DNA of 64,000 bases from Cubamyces lactineus (lineage: Eukaryota > Basidiomycota > Agaricomycetes > Polyporales > Polyporaceae): positions 930,001-994,000 of the forward strand of contig JACDTU010000014.1 in the NCBI GenBank assembly GCA_022376465.1, in the 5' to 3' direction. Position numbers and translations under genes: made by a program. The notes below the pieces were generated by a model. It was not told where the DNA came from. It worked only from the letters and a program-made list of their open reading frames with translations, and did not search any database. Shown here piece by piece: positions 45,674 to 55,530 of this stretch; within the stretch, counting starts at the first letter, position 1, and the number at the start of each line of letters is the position of its first letter.

Positions 45674-47806
45674 ATGGTAGCACAACCGACGTCAGGAGAA
45701 AGACAGCCACTGCTATGTGGCAATACCCTGCAAGGGCCGAGAGGGCCCCAAGCTGCGACATCCGAGGGCACAAGAGCGTTGTCGCCAACCGACACGACTT
45801 CCTATCATGGCGGGCCGGGCGAAGTGCAAGACGAAGCGCTGTGGGCGCTTTTTGCCTCTCTCCTGGTTGACTCCGTTCCAGGTGCGTCTCCCCCCAGTCT
45901 TCAAGTCTTCCCTCGCTCACACATACTCACGCCTTTTCCTATTGTTTTTACGCGTTCGAATTGCAGTGATCCTCTCTTATGTGCTGCAGAATTCTATCCA
46001 ATTCGTGTCGGTGCTCATCACCGGGCGCCTCGGCCCAGACGAGCTCTCGGTCGCGGCATTTTCGTTCATGCTAGCCACGGTCGGCAAGTAGATAACCTTC
46101 TCGCCGCAGACGGTTAGACTAAAACTCTTTCTCTCCTTCTAGGCTGGTGCGTGGCGTTGGGTGGAACCACAGCGCTCGATACTCTCGCCTCGCAAGCGTT
46201 CACCGGAGGGGATCGCCCGTCCGTTTCAGTTCATTTGCAGCGATGTGTCATCCTCTTGTGCCTCCTGTTCATCCCCGTCGCTGTCATATGGGCATACATC
46301 GAACCGATCCTGCTCTTCATAGGAGAGGAGGAGAAACTCAGCCGCGATGTGCAATCCTTCTTGCGCGTCTTGATCCTGGGAGCGCCCGGGTACATCGGCT
46401 TCGAGAGTCTCAAGAAATATCTTCAGTGCCAGGGTGCGTGTATCCGTAACAATCGCGATTCGCCCTATCTAACCCCTATTGGCTCAGGGATCATGCGCGC
46501 GTCAACCTACGTACTGCTCATGGTCGCGCCTGTGAACGTGGCTTTGAACGTATTTTTGGTGCATTACACCCCTCTCGGTCTGCTGGGCTCGCCCCTCGCT
46601 ATCTCCATCACGTTCTGGCTATGTTTCACGCTATTGATCCTTGTCACTTATCTTTCCCCGACGCACCGCAAAAATCAGACGTGGACCGGATTCCGGCCCG
46701 CCGTCGTATTCGACCTTGGAAGCTGCTTCTACTTCTTGAAGCTTGCCATCCCGGGTATTCTCATGGTCGGAACCGAATGGTAGGTCACTCGCGACAAGGT
46801 CACTCAATCGTCTAACTCTCACCAGGGCCGCATTCGAGATCGTCGCGTTAGCGGCTGGACGACTTGGATCTCTTCCCCTCGCCGCGCAGTCGGTGATCAT
46901 GACCACTGATCAAAGTGAGTGGCAAGGCCTCCGATATTGTAATCCCCCATCTTATCGTCCCTGCAGTTCTCAACACGATTCCATTCGGGATTGGTATGTG
47001 GGCATGTTGACGTTGAATGTTCGACTGTTGTCGCTGATGCTCATGCAGGTGTTGCTGCTTCGACAAGAGTCGGAAATCTGATCGGAGCGCGATCTGCTCT
47101 TGGTGCAAAGCGCGCTAGCCGTGCATCCGCGTTGCTTAGCGTCGTTGTAGGAGCGGTCGTGATGATTGTGCTCCTAATGACGAAGGACGTGAGTAGAGAT
47201 ATCCTTGTGCACTTTCAGAGGCTAATGTTGGTTGCATTCAGGTTTTTGGGTATATCTACAGCGACGACGAGGCAGTAGTCATTCTTGTCAGCAAAGTTAT
47301 GCCCCTTGTAGCTTCCTTCCAGGTGCGTCTCTTGAGCACTGTGATAGCGCAGTTTCTGAGAACACTCTACAGATTGCTGATGGATTGGCGGGTTCATGCG
47401 GCGGAGTACTTCGAGGACAGGGTATCTGACTATCCGGGTCGGAGTTCAACATGTCAACTGACAGGTTCTGTTCATAGGTCGACAGCATCTTGGCGCCTTG
47501 TTCAATCTCGTCGCATATTATGTGTTGGCCCTACCACTCGGTATAACGCTAGCTTTCCATCCCAGCACACATCTCGGCCTTCAAGGGCTTTGGATTGGTA
47601 TGGTCTCACTATAGTCTACGCGAACACGCGATCCTAATGGGTGTCGAACAGGCCAGGTCATCGCCCTGTTTATCGTCGGTCTGAGTGAATATGCCGTTGT
47701 GTGGCTCGGCACGGACTGGGAGAAGGAGGTCCAACGCGGATACGAGCGCAACCAAGCCGAAGCTAAAAGGAGACAAATGTACGAACGCGACGATACTGGT
47801 GCCTAA
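45674..47806 (+). CDS. MATE-family multidrug/toxin efflux transporter
   Basis: Eleven exons (45674-45881, 45967-46083, 46143-46433, 46488-46779, 46826-46914, 46967-46993, 47049-47188, 47242-47322, 47373-47421, 47478-47597, 47652-47806) give 522 residues. After a cytosolic N-terminus of about 55 residues come twelve predicted helices in two MatE repeats. Diagnostic parts are [21 protein letters not shown] in the first repeat, [40 protein letters not shown] in the second repeat, and [25 protein letters not shown] proteins export cations, drugs or metabolites in exchange for H+ or Na+, at the plasma or vacuolar membrane; the substrate is unknown. Intron 46084-46142 begins GCAAGT; only that GC donor gives [13 protein letters not shown] in frame. 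The C-terminal tail is charged ([10 protein letters not shown]). Confidence 0.94.
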
Positions 47807-48479
47807 CGCGTCGTTGACGGTCGGGTGAAATAGCATGGCGTCTGTGAGATCGCGGGGTATCCTTCGAGCTTTGTCATGTATGTATAATACCATCTCTATC
47901 AAAAATCCCTCCATCTCGTGCTCCTCTGCCACCGACGTGTCACGACTAAGCTAGTGCTTGTATATGGTGTTCACATGAGTATCTACACGGAGTCAACCTT
48001 CCTCTTACACTATACGGCCGCTGTCGGATTAGATGGACGGACCGTGCTCGGACCGTTCAAACACGGCATGTGGAGCCCAGGCTGGGTAGTTATCTTGGGA
48101 CTCGCGGCTCTCAGCGTGTCCAGGACTCGGCAGGAAGCATTGGCAAGTTCTGCTCTCGACTGTTATTCGAGCCCCTTCGAAGCACACTCGATGGTCCAGA
48201 TGGCATTCAGGAATAGTGCCTGAATATATGGCGAATATCCGTGTGTCACTGTGTGGCAGTTCGCAGTGGGAGAGCTTCGGCGGTCCAATGAGAACACTTC
48301 TGAGACTGGGTTCGCGTGAGCCTGGACGCCACAGACAATCTAGGCGTGGCGGCAGTCCTGACACCATCGACTCTGCGCCGAGGATATAGCACGTTCCGTC
48401 TTCGCCGCAGAGCAGCGCACTGTATATAAACGATCGACGGCGGCGCTGCACGTCCCCCAGCTCCTCCCCCTTGATCAAC
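47807..48479. other. intergenic region upstream of the glycerol dehydrogenase
   Basis: No coding signal. The last 60 bases hold the TATA box and leader of the next gene. Confidence 0.5.
48423..48430 (+). promoter_or_regulatory. TATA box of the glycerol dehydrogenase gene
   Basis: TATATAAA lies 50-57 bases before the ATG at 48480; a leader of about 25 bases follows, which suggests a strong, inducible promoter. Confidence 0.65.
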
Positions 48480-49784
48480 ATGCCTAACCCTAACAAGGTC
48501 ACCGAGCGACTCTTCCAGTCCCCATCGAAGTACATCCAGGGGCCATACGCCATCCATAACGCAGCCAAGTATCTCGGCAAGCTGGGCAACGCTCCACTTC
48601 TCCTCTGCGATGAGATCGTCTGGGGAATCGGTAGGTAGATTCGTGCTATCGCACACCCAATTCTGTGTTGCTCACAGAAGACTTTACCACAGCCGGAAAG
48701 GAGCTTGTACAGGCACTCGAAGGCGCGGGCTTCAACGTACACCGTGCTGTCTTTGGTGGAGAGGCATCGCGCGAAGAGGTCGGCCGCCTCAGCGCTCTCG
48801 GACGAGAGAAGACCTCCGATTTCGTCATTGCACTCGGCGGTGGCAAGACGATCGACACCGCGAAAACCGTTGCGGACGACCTCAAAGTCCAGGTTGCCAT
48901 CATCCCTACCACCGCGTCGACCGACGCACCTTGTTCAGCCCTCTCCGTGCTGTACCGCCCCTCTGGAGAGTTCAGTTGCTACACCTTCTTTGACAAGAAC
49001 CCCAATGTCGTTCTCGTCGACACGACCGTCATCTCCAAGGCGCCGCCGCGCTTCTTGGCGGCAGGAATGGGAGACGCGATCGCGACGAACGTCGAGGCTC
49101 GCCGGTGCTTGAACAGCCCCAACTTCGGCGGTGGACTCCCCACGGAGGTCTCGGCCGCGATCGGCCAGAAGTGCGAAGAGATCCTGTTCAAGTATGGAAA
49201 ACAGGCATACGAGGCTAACCGGGCACACGCCGTCACACCCGCACTAGAGGCGGTTGTCGAAGCTAACACACTGCTTTCTGGTTTGGGTTTCGAGTCGGGA
49301 GGCTTAGCGGCGGCGCATGCCGTGAGTACTGAGTTCTCGTATGTCCTCCGGAGTTTTCAAACGTTGAGATTCCATACAGATTCACAACGGTATGACGGCC
49401 ATCGAGGAGTTGCACACGCTCCTGCACGGCGAGAAAGGCAAGTCGCGATATGTTTGACTCCACTCACCTTCGTGCTGAGACCTACCTTCAGTTGCCTTTG
49501 GCACGATATGCCAGCTCGTCTTGGACGGCGTCCCAACGTCGGAGTTGGATCGTTACATCGAGTTCATGCTCTCTGTGGACTTGCCGGTGAACTTTGAGCA
49601 GCTCGGGATCCCGAACGTGAAGGACGAGGAACTCCGGCGCGTTGCAGAGCTAGCGTGCGCCGAAGGCGAAACCATTTGGAACCTCGACCGCGTCATCAAC
49701 GTGGACCTAGTGTTTGGCGCGATAAAGGCGGCGGACGCTGCTGGCAGGGATTACATCAAAAGGTCAGGATGGAAGAGGTCCTAG
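48480..49784 (+). CDS. glycerol dehydrogenase (GldA-type, iron/zinc alcohol dehydrogenase family)
   Basis: Four exons (48480-48630, 48678-49321, 49380-49437, 49492-49784) give 381 residues, the usual GldA length. The N-terminal nucleotide domain includes SPSKYIQGPYAI, and FVIALGGGKTIDTAK binds NAD. IIPTTASTDAPCSALSVLY is the characteristic substrate-loop. The C-terminal domain carries the metal site: AAGMGDAIATNVEA (Asp), the SGGLAAAHAIHNGMTAI segment (His), and LHGEKVAFGTICQL (His). It oxidises glycerol to dihydroxyacetone with NAD+. No targeting signal, so it is cytosolic. Intron 49438-49491 begins GCAAGT and only this GC donor joins LLHGEK to VAFGT in frame. GldA-type enzymes are mostly bacterial, but they also occur in basidiomycetes. 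Confidence 0.94.
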
Positions 49785-50330
49785 GAAAGGATTGTTTGTT
49801 GCGGAGAAAGAGGGTTGTAAGATACGGACATACCCAGCTTCCCTGTACTCAGAGTGATGTGTAAAACAGCTCCCACCAGTCCATCGCTAGTGATATCAGT
49901 CACTCCTTTCCGGTGTTCACTGACTTAGCTGAGGGCATTGAATAAGAGTTGTTGTGGTGGGCACTGGAGGCAATGAGCTCACCAGAGTACAATTCATTGC
50001 CAACATGGACGAGCCAGATGTCGATCGTTGAGGCCGAGGAGATCGTCGAGGTGGTGGACGAGGGGGCACGGCGGATAAGCTTGGAGGACTGGAGACGGTG
50101 AGTTTGAAACCGGTTCAATAGTTAGCAGTGGCTAGTACAGCGGCGAGCCATTGATCATATTCACTCATACCTTGAGATCGATTTATGGTGTGTCACGATG
50201 GATGTCGTCGCGTCGGTAACAGTTCAAGAGATTATACGAGACAAAAGGGGTATATACACTGCGAGGTATATCAAAACATGGACAAGGGCATCGTCGATGT
50301 TTGTGTCCGCGGGGTAGAGGCGGGAAAGGT
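49785..50330. other. 3'-3' intergenic region
   Basis: Between glycerol dehydrogenase (+) and tandem-family gene A (-). Nothing coding is supported. Confidence 0.5.
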
Positions 50331-51287
50331 CTAAGGGGGTATGATCCTCGGGAGGTCGAGAACGACAACCTCTTCCGGTGCAGCTTGGGGAGACTCCGGG
50401 AGTTGACGTACAGGCACAGTGAACTGAACCTTCGGCATTCCTGGGCGGATAAGCACGCACGTCTGCCCGTCGCGAAGAATGAACTTCTCGTGCCCGGGCA
50501 AGATGTCGCCCTGCTTGATGCCATGTATACGCTCTATTGAACGCATCTGCTGAGTGACCGGCATACTCAGCCAGGGCGTGTCGGGATTCGGGATGCCCCT
50601 TAGCTCGAACTCGAACGGCGAGTTCACGGGCTCCCCGGAAGCGCTGTCCACAAAGTCCAAGCAGTATTCAGCGGCAGAGATGGACCCGGGGAAGAGGCGG
50701 ATGGAGTATTTTGTGCCAGGGATAGGACGGATGTGGATGTACTTGTTGACTTCCTTTGGGAACGGCTTCACCTACAGAAAGAATACGCATGAGGATGTGA
50801 ACAACGCGCTGAGGCCCACAGCACGCACCCCAGTTGGCTCGACGACCCAATTCAGTGTACCCGCAGTAGCCTCCTCGCACTCCTCGAACCCGAGGCTCTC
50901 GATGTCTCTGATATATTCCTTGTCCAGCTCGGCATATATTTCCTCCGCTGTTCCCTCCACCCGTGTCTCCGCCAAGTAGAGCAGCTCCCAGTCATTGCGT
51001 GGCTGGATCCCAGGATAGTGTGCTTTGACTTTCTGCACACAGAGGTCGCGGAAGAGCACTGCGCCAGTAGCAGAGGTGGATCTCGGAAGAGGTAAACATG
51101 GGGGAGGGTCAAATGCTGGGACGGAGCCGGCCTGGGAGGATTCTCCCGCAGATGATTTGGACCTGGCGAGAGTTTGGCGAGTTCGGTCGTAGGGTTGGCG
51201 CGTCGCCTTGGACTACAATACCTTTGGTTGAGTTTCTACGAACCTAGCCACATGAGTACACACCTGGCGCGTTGCCTTGGCCTTCAT
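50331..51287 (-). CDS. tandem-family protein A, unknown function
   Basis: Three exons (51287-51264, 51212-50829, 50771-50331) give 282 residues. Exon 1 codes only eight residues (MKAKATRQ). A variable, low-complexity basic stretch (to about residue 60) precedes a conserved block that starts TSATGAVLFRDLCVQKVKAHYPG and includes PRNDWELLYLAE, VEGTAEEIYAELDKEYI and GFEECEEA. Exon 3 encodes a second conserved block: VNKYIHIRPIPGTKYSIRLF, DFVDSASGEPVNSPFEFEL, and HEKFILRDGQTCVLIRPG, probably beta-rich. No signal peptide or membrane helix. Two paralogs (genes B and C) follow on the + strand with identical exon structure; this copy is transcribed away from B. I do not recognise the family. Compared with B and C the protein has a few changes in the linker but no break. 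Confidence 0.8.
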
Positions 51288-51518
51288 GTTAGGGGGTTCT
51301 TCGATTACTCTGTTACTCTAGCGGAAATAGTACGAGATGATTTCGGGCACAGGCTGGAGAGGAGATAGGGTTCTGGCTTGGGTGGCAAGTCCTGGCGACA
51401 TGAGTAAGAACAAAAGAGATTCGCAAGCTGCCGCGCGCGTGATGGCGCCACAACAGAGTTGGGCCAGTGCTGAACAGTTCAGGTGGGAAATTAGCCACAA
51501 GTGCAGTTACCTCGTAAG
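51288..51518. promoter_or_regulatory. compact bidirectional promoter between tandem-family genes A and B
   Basis: The start codons of gene A (-, 51287) and gene B (+, 51519) are only 231 bases apart, head to head, with no other gene between. Both 5' UTRs and both promoters must fit here, which makes shared regulation likely. No clear TATA box is seen on either strand. Confidence 0.6.
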
Positions 51519-52491
51519 ATGAAGGCTAAGCGCACGCGACAGGTGCGTAGTCGTGTGTCTGACATTGTTGAGAAGCTGAAGGATGATCTTCGTAGCCCAA
51601 GGCAGCCGTGACGCGGCAGCCGTACGACGATTCGAAGCGGGGCCGCAAGACCCGTTCGCAGCCCAGGGATACGATTAAAGCAAAGCCTCAAGCTGCCACT
51701 ACCCAAGCATACGTGGTTCCATCCCCTTCCATGCCTATGTCTATCCCAACCTCCGCCACCGGTGCCGTTCTCTACCGAGATTTCTGCGTGCAACAGGTCA
51801 AGGCACGCTACCCTACAATTGAGCCTCGCAACGATTGGGAACTGCTCTACCTGACGGAGACGAAGGTGGAAGGGACAGCAGAGGAAGTCTATGCCGAATT
51901 AGACAAGGAGTATATCAGTGACATCGAAGAATACGGATTCGAGGAATGTGAAAGAATGGTGACGGAACACTTGGCTTCGCGTATCGAGCCCACTGGGGTA
52001 TGTACCTTCTTTCAGTACTACAACCTACACTCACCCATGACTTCGCTCGGTAGATGAAGCCACTACCGAAGGAAGTGAACAAATACATCCACATTCGTCC
52101 CATCCCAGGCACCAAATACTCCCTGCGACTCTTCCCTGGGTCCATCTCCGCTGCTGAATACTGCCTAGACTTCGTGGACAGTGCCTCGGGAGAGCCCGTA
52201 AATTCCCCCTTCGAATTCGAACTCTGGGGTGTCCCAAACCCCGAGACTCCCTGGCTTAGTATGCCGATCACAATGCGGATGCGGTCGATTGAGAACGCAC
52301 ACGGGATCAGGCAGGAAGACATACTCCCTGGCCACGAGAAATTCATCCTTCGCGATGGGTTGACATGCGTGCTCATACGTCCGGGGAAGCCGAAGATCCA
52401 ATTCACTGTTCCTGTGCGCAAATTGCCTGAACAACCGCAGGCCTCCCGGGAGGACGTAGTGATCGTCGACCTTCCCAAGGTCATAGTTTGA
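51519..52491 (+). CDS. tandem-family protein B, unknown function
   Basis: Three exons (51519-51542, 51596-51997, 52054-52491) give 287 residues. Exon 1 encodes MKAKRTRQ, exon 2 opens with PKAAVTRQPYDDSKRGRK, a basic linker, and then TSATGAVLYRDFCVQQVKARYP, PRNDWELLYLTE, VEGTAEEVYAELDKEYI. Exon 3 opens with PLPKEVNKYIHIRPIPG and carries HEKFILRDGLTCVLIRPGKP. All intron phases are zero and match genes A and C. A 5' basic segment followed by two conserved domains suggests a nuclear or nucleic-acid-related role, but that is a guess. Not recognised. Confidence 0.8.
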
Positions 52492-52890
52492 TGCTCATCT
52501 CCGAACCGGCTTGTTGATAACCCCCCCCTCTCCCCCCCACCCAATTCCCACTCACGATAGTGCCGTCGTTTGCATATGTTCTGCTTTTGCTGTCCTAGCG
52601 TATCACTCACGTATGTAACATACCTACACTGTATATACCCTACGATTGTACTTGTATGGAGACTCCGGGGTCGGACTACGCGTAAATGTACACCTTCATA
52701 AGCGTTTATACTAACTTTAGTCCTGTATCAGCGCTTCCTGCGGGCGCTTCATCAAGTTCCTTTCTTCGACCAATGACGACCAACCCTACTGCCACTGGCA
52801 TGCAGGCATTGTCGCGACTCGCCATTCCCTTCTTACCCCACCACCTCCATCGGGGAACCTATCTGATCATCCCGCGCATCATCAGACACG
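52492..52890. other. intergenic region between tandem-family genes B and C
   Basis: About 400 bases with a C-rich run at 52517-52541 (3' flank of B) and the promoter of C; no other feature. Confidence 0.45.
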
Positions 52891-53853
52891 ATGAAGGCCA
52901 AGGCTACACGCCAGGTGCGTAGTACTTCATGTGGCTGGATTTGTGAAGACGTCACAGCAGAGTCCTTGTAGCCCAAGGCGAAGTGTCGACCGTATGATAC
53001 CTCAAAACGAGCTCATGGACCTCATACTAAGTCCACGTCATCGGCTGAAGATAAGTTGCAAGCTATTTCTTCCCAAGCATTCGTCGATCCGCCTTCTTCG
53101 ATACCTATGACCCTATCAACTTCCGCCACCGGTGCTGTCCTCTTCCGAGACCTCTGCGTCCAGCAGGTCAAGACGCGCTATCCCGGCGTTGAGCCACGTA
53201 GCGACTGGGAACTACTCTATCTGGCAGAGAAGAAGGTGGAAGGCTCCGTCGATGAGGTCTACGCTGCACTGGATGAGCGATATATCAAAGACATCAAATT
53301 CTTTGGATTCGAAGAATGCGAGGAAATGGTTGCTAAAGCGTTGGCGTGGCGTGTTGAGCCGACCGGGGTATGTGCCTGCTTCGTTCAATGAAGTTCGTAC
53401 TCATACATCACCCCTCGTAAGATGAAGCCTCTTCCGAAAGAACTCAACAAATACGTCCATATACGCCCCATCCCTGACACGAAGTACTCTATCCGCCTTT
53501 TCCCTGGGTCTATATCCGCCGAATACTGCATGGACTTCGTCGACAGCGCTTCAGGAGAGCCCGTGAATTCTCCATTCGAGTTCGAACTTTGGGGCGTCCC
53601 AGACCCCGACACGCCCTGGCTCAGCATGCCGATCACAATGCAGATGCGCTCGATTGAGAATGCGCATGGTATCAAGCAGGAGGACATCTTACCTGGCCAC
53701 GAGAAGTTCATCCTTCGCGATGGGTTAACGTGCGTGCTCGTACGTCCAGGGAAGCCAAAGATCCAGTTCAAGGTTCCCGTGCGTAAAATGCCCGAGCAAC
53801 CCCAGGCTGCATCGGAGGTGGTCATTCTCGACTTTCCTGAAGTTATCGATTGA
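52891..53853 (+). CDS. tandem-family protein C, unknown function
   Basis: Three exons (52891-52914, 52972-53367, 53422-53853) give 283 residues. Exon 1 encodes MKAKATRQ, as in gene A. The conserved blocks repeat: TSATGAVLFRDLCVQQVKTRYPG, PRSDWELLYLAE, VEGSVDEVYAALDERYI, LNKYVHIRPIPDTKYSIRLF, DFVDSASGEPVNSPFEFEL, HEKFILRDGLTCVLVRPGKP. Gene C is closest to B in exon 3, while its 8-residue first exon equals that of A. The same orientation and spacing as B suggest a tandem duplication from B. No break is seen. Function unknown. Confidence 0.8.
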
Positions 53854-54215
53854 TGCTGGCCTCAACGCTCTCTCGTCGATTTGTTTGATTCCTCCTCTCC
53901 CTCTCTCACAGTATTACCACCGCTCACTTACGCTTGCCCTGTACTCTCCATGCATCCAAGTCATGCATGGTGTATGTTATATATCCATCATTAATCCTGC
54001 ATTCTTCTCTGAAGGATTGCTTGGCTCGGACCAAGAGAGAGACCTTACGACGAATGTATCCACTGAGTTGAGTATGCATGTGTAATCATACAGGCCTCGA
54101 TCTGGACCACAAAACTTGCAAGCGCTCAAACGAACGCAGATGGATAGGCGCCCACCTTCCTTTCTCGAGCTCTCCCAACCCTCTTACAGACGTTCAGGAC
54201 GTCCACACTTTTTCC
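53854..54215. other. intergenic region
   Basis: About 360 bases, AT-rich at 53960-54080, with the promoter of the small basic protein; no other feature. Confidence 0.45.
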
Positions 54216-54570
54216 ATGGGGCGTAGCGCAAAGTTCCACAAGCGACAGGTGCGTTCCAAAAACATGTATGCCAAGACACGGGCTAGCAAACTAACACACC
54301 GCGCGATCGGCGCAACAACAGAAGAAAACGACGAGCAGTGCCGGGTCCTCTTCCGTCTCCCAGCCTGCGCCCAAACCCAAGGCGGCCGCTGCGGCACCTA
54401 CGCCTAAGGAGCAGAAAAAGCACGCAGGGCTGAAGGCGAAGGCGAGCAAGCACAAGCGCGAGGGCGACGGGCCCGTGCTCGGCGGTGCGGACTACGTCGA
54501 GCTCATGTTTGGCAGCAGGCGAAAGGCGAAGGAGGAAGCGGCGAAGCTACCTAAGGACCCGGAGTCATAA
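54216..54570 (+). CDS. small Lys/Ala-rich basic protein
   Basis: Two exons (54216-54248, 54322-54570) give 93 residues. Exon 1 encodes eleven residues (MGRSAKFHKRQ) and ends at a GTGCGT donor, like the 8-codon first exons of the adjacent family A-C. Exon 2 starts KKTTSSAGSSSVSQPAPK, has Ala/Lys-rich low complexity with KHAGLKAKASKHKRE, and ends with a short folded-looking part, VLGGADYVELMFGSRRKAKEEA. The charge suggests a nuclear or ribosome-biogenesis protein. I do not recognise it with confidence. The 73-base intron has normal borders (GTGCGT ... ACAG). Confidence 0.72.
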
Positions 54571-55530
54571 CCTATCTCTATCAACCGCCGATGATCCCAA
54601 CGCTCGGCGTACTGCTGCGTTGCTGCTACACGAGCTCAAGAGATGCGGGAAGGGGGAGAAGCGGAGCTCCGAGGAGATGGTGGATCCTAGGCCTGTCGTC
54701 CTACGGTTGTGAGGACGTCCTGCTCTGCTCATTTTCCTGGTGCCGGGCGGCCTCTATGTCACCTCCATCTGTGAGTGAGCATCCTGACCTCATCCGCCTG
54801 TTTCCAACTGATGCTTGTCCGTCTGATGTACGCAGTGATGCAACCAAGGGTCGTTGAAGAGTCCTTAGACGGGGGATCGTCGCTGCAGTACCCTACGATC
54901 ATGATCATGATCCTACTTGACATGCGCCGCAACTTCATATGCCAACCACGCAGTGTTATCATCGCGGAGCTCGGGACGGGTACATACGTACGTCAGCGGG
55001 GCTTGATGCAGGTATTTTGTGGTTCAGCCGGAACTCGATCACCGCAGAGTTGCGTGTAGGAATCCGTCGTGGGCGCCGTAATCCTACATTATGCAACTAC
55101 AACTAGGGATACAATGGGATCACTTCCTCCAGAGCAAACAGCAGCCATGCGGGACGCAGCGCGAAGCAATCCGACCGCAGCGAGAGCGAGTGCAGCAAGC
55201 GGCATAATACGAGCATAATGTACGGCGGAGATGCAATCGTCCGCGAACGAGCGAAAGGCGCCGTGGGCGCGGTGCAACGACGCACGGGAACTGGGGAACC
55301 ACGCAATATGCACAGCGAAGGTGGAAGGCAGGTAAGGGCGAAGTGACCAGCAGGGCAACCAGGCGGCATGAAGGGCAGACGGAAACTCGGGCCAAATTGC
55401 AAGGGACTAGGGGCGGCGAATGCAAGGTAACTCTGATCCCATCGCAGCGCGGATGGGGTGGAAGGAAGATGATGAAGGAGCATCACAAGCCTGAAACTAA
55501 GAAAAAGAATCCGTACGGGACCGGGGGTCG
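54571..55530. other. 3'-3' intergenic region, 960 bases
   Basis: No supported gene. The open frames here overlap low-information sequence. It separates the small basic protein (+) from the type I membrane protein (-). Confidence 0.45.

Noticed and set aside
39073..50000. A biosynthetic or catabolic gene cluster (oxidoreductase, agmatinase, MATE, glycerol dehydrogenase)
   Set aside because: The enzymes belong to unrelated pathways and there is no backbone enzyme or regulator; adjacency alone does not support a cluster.
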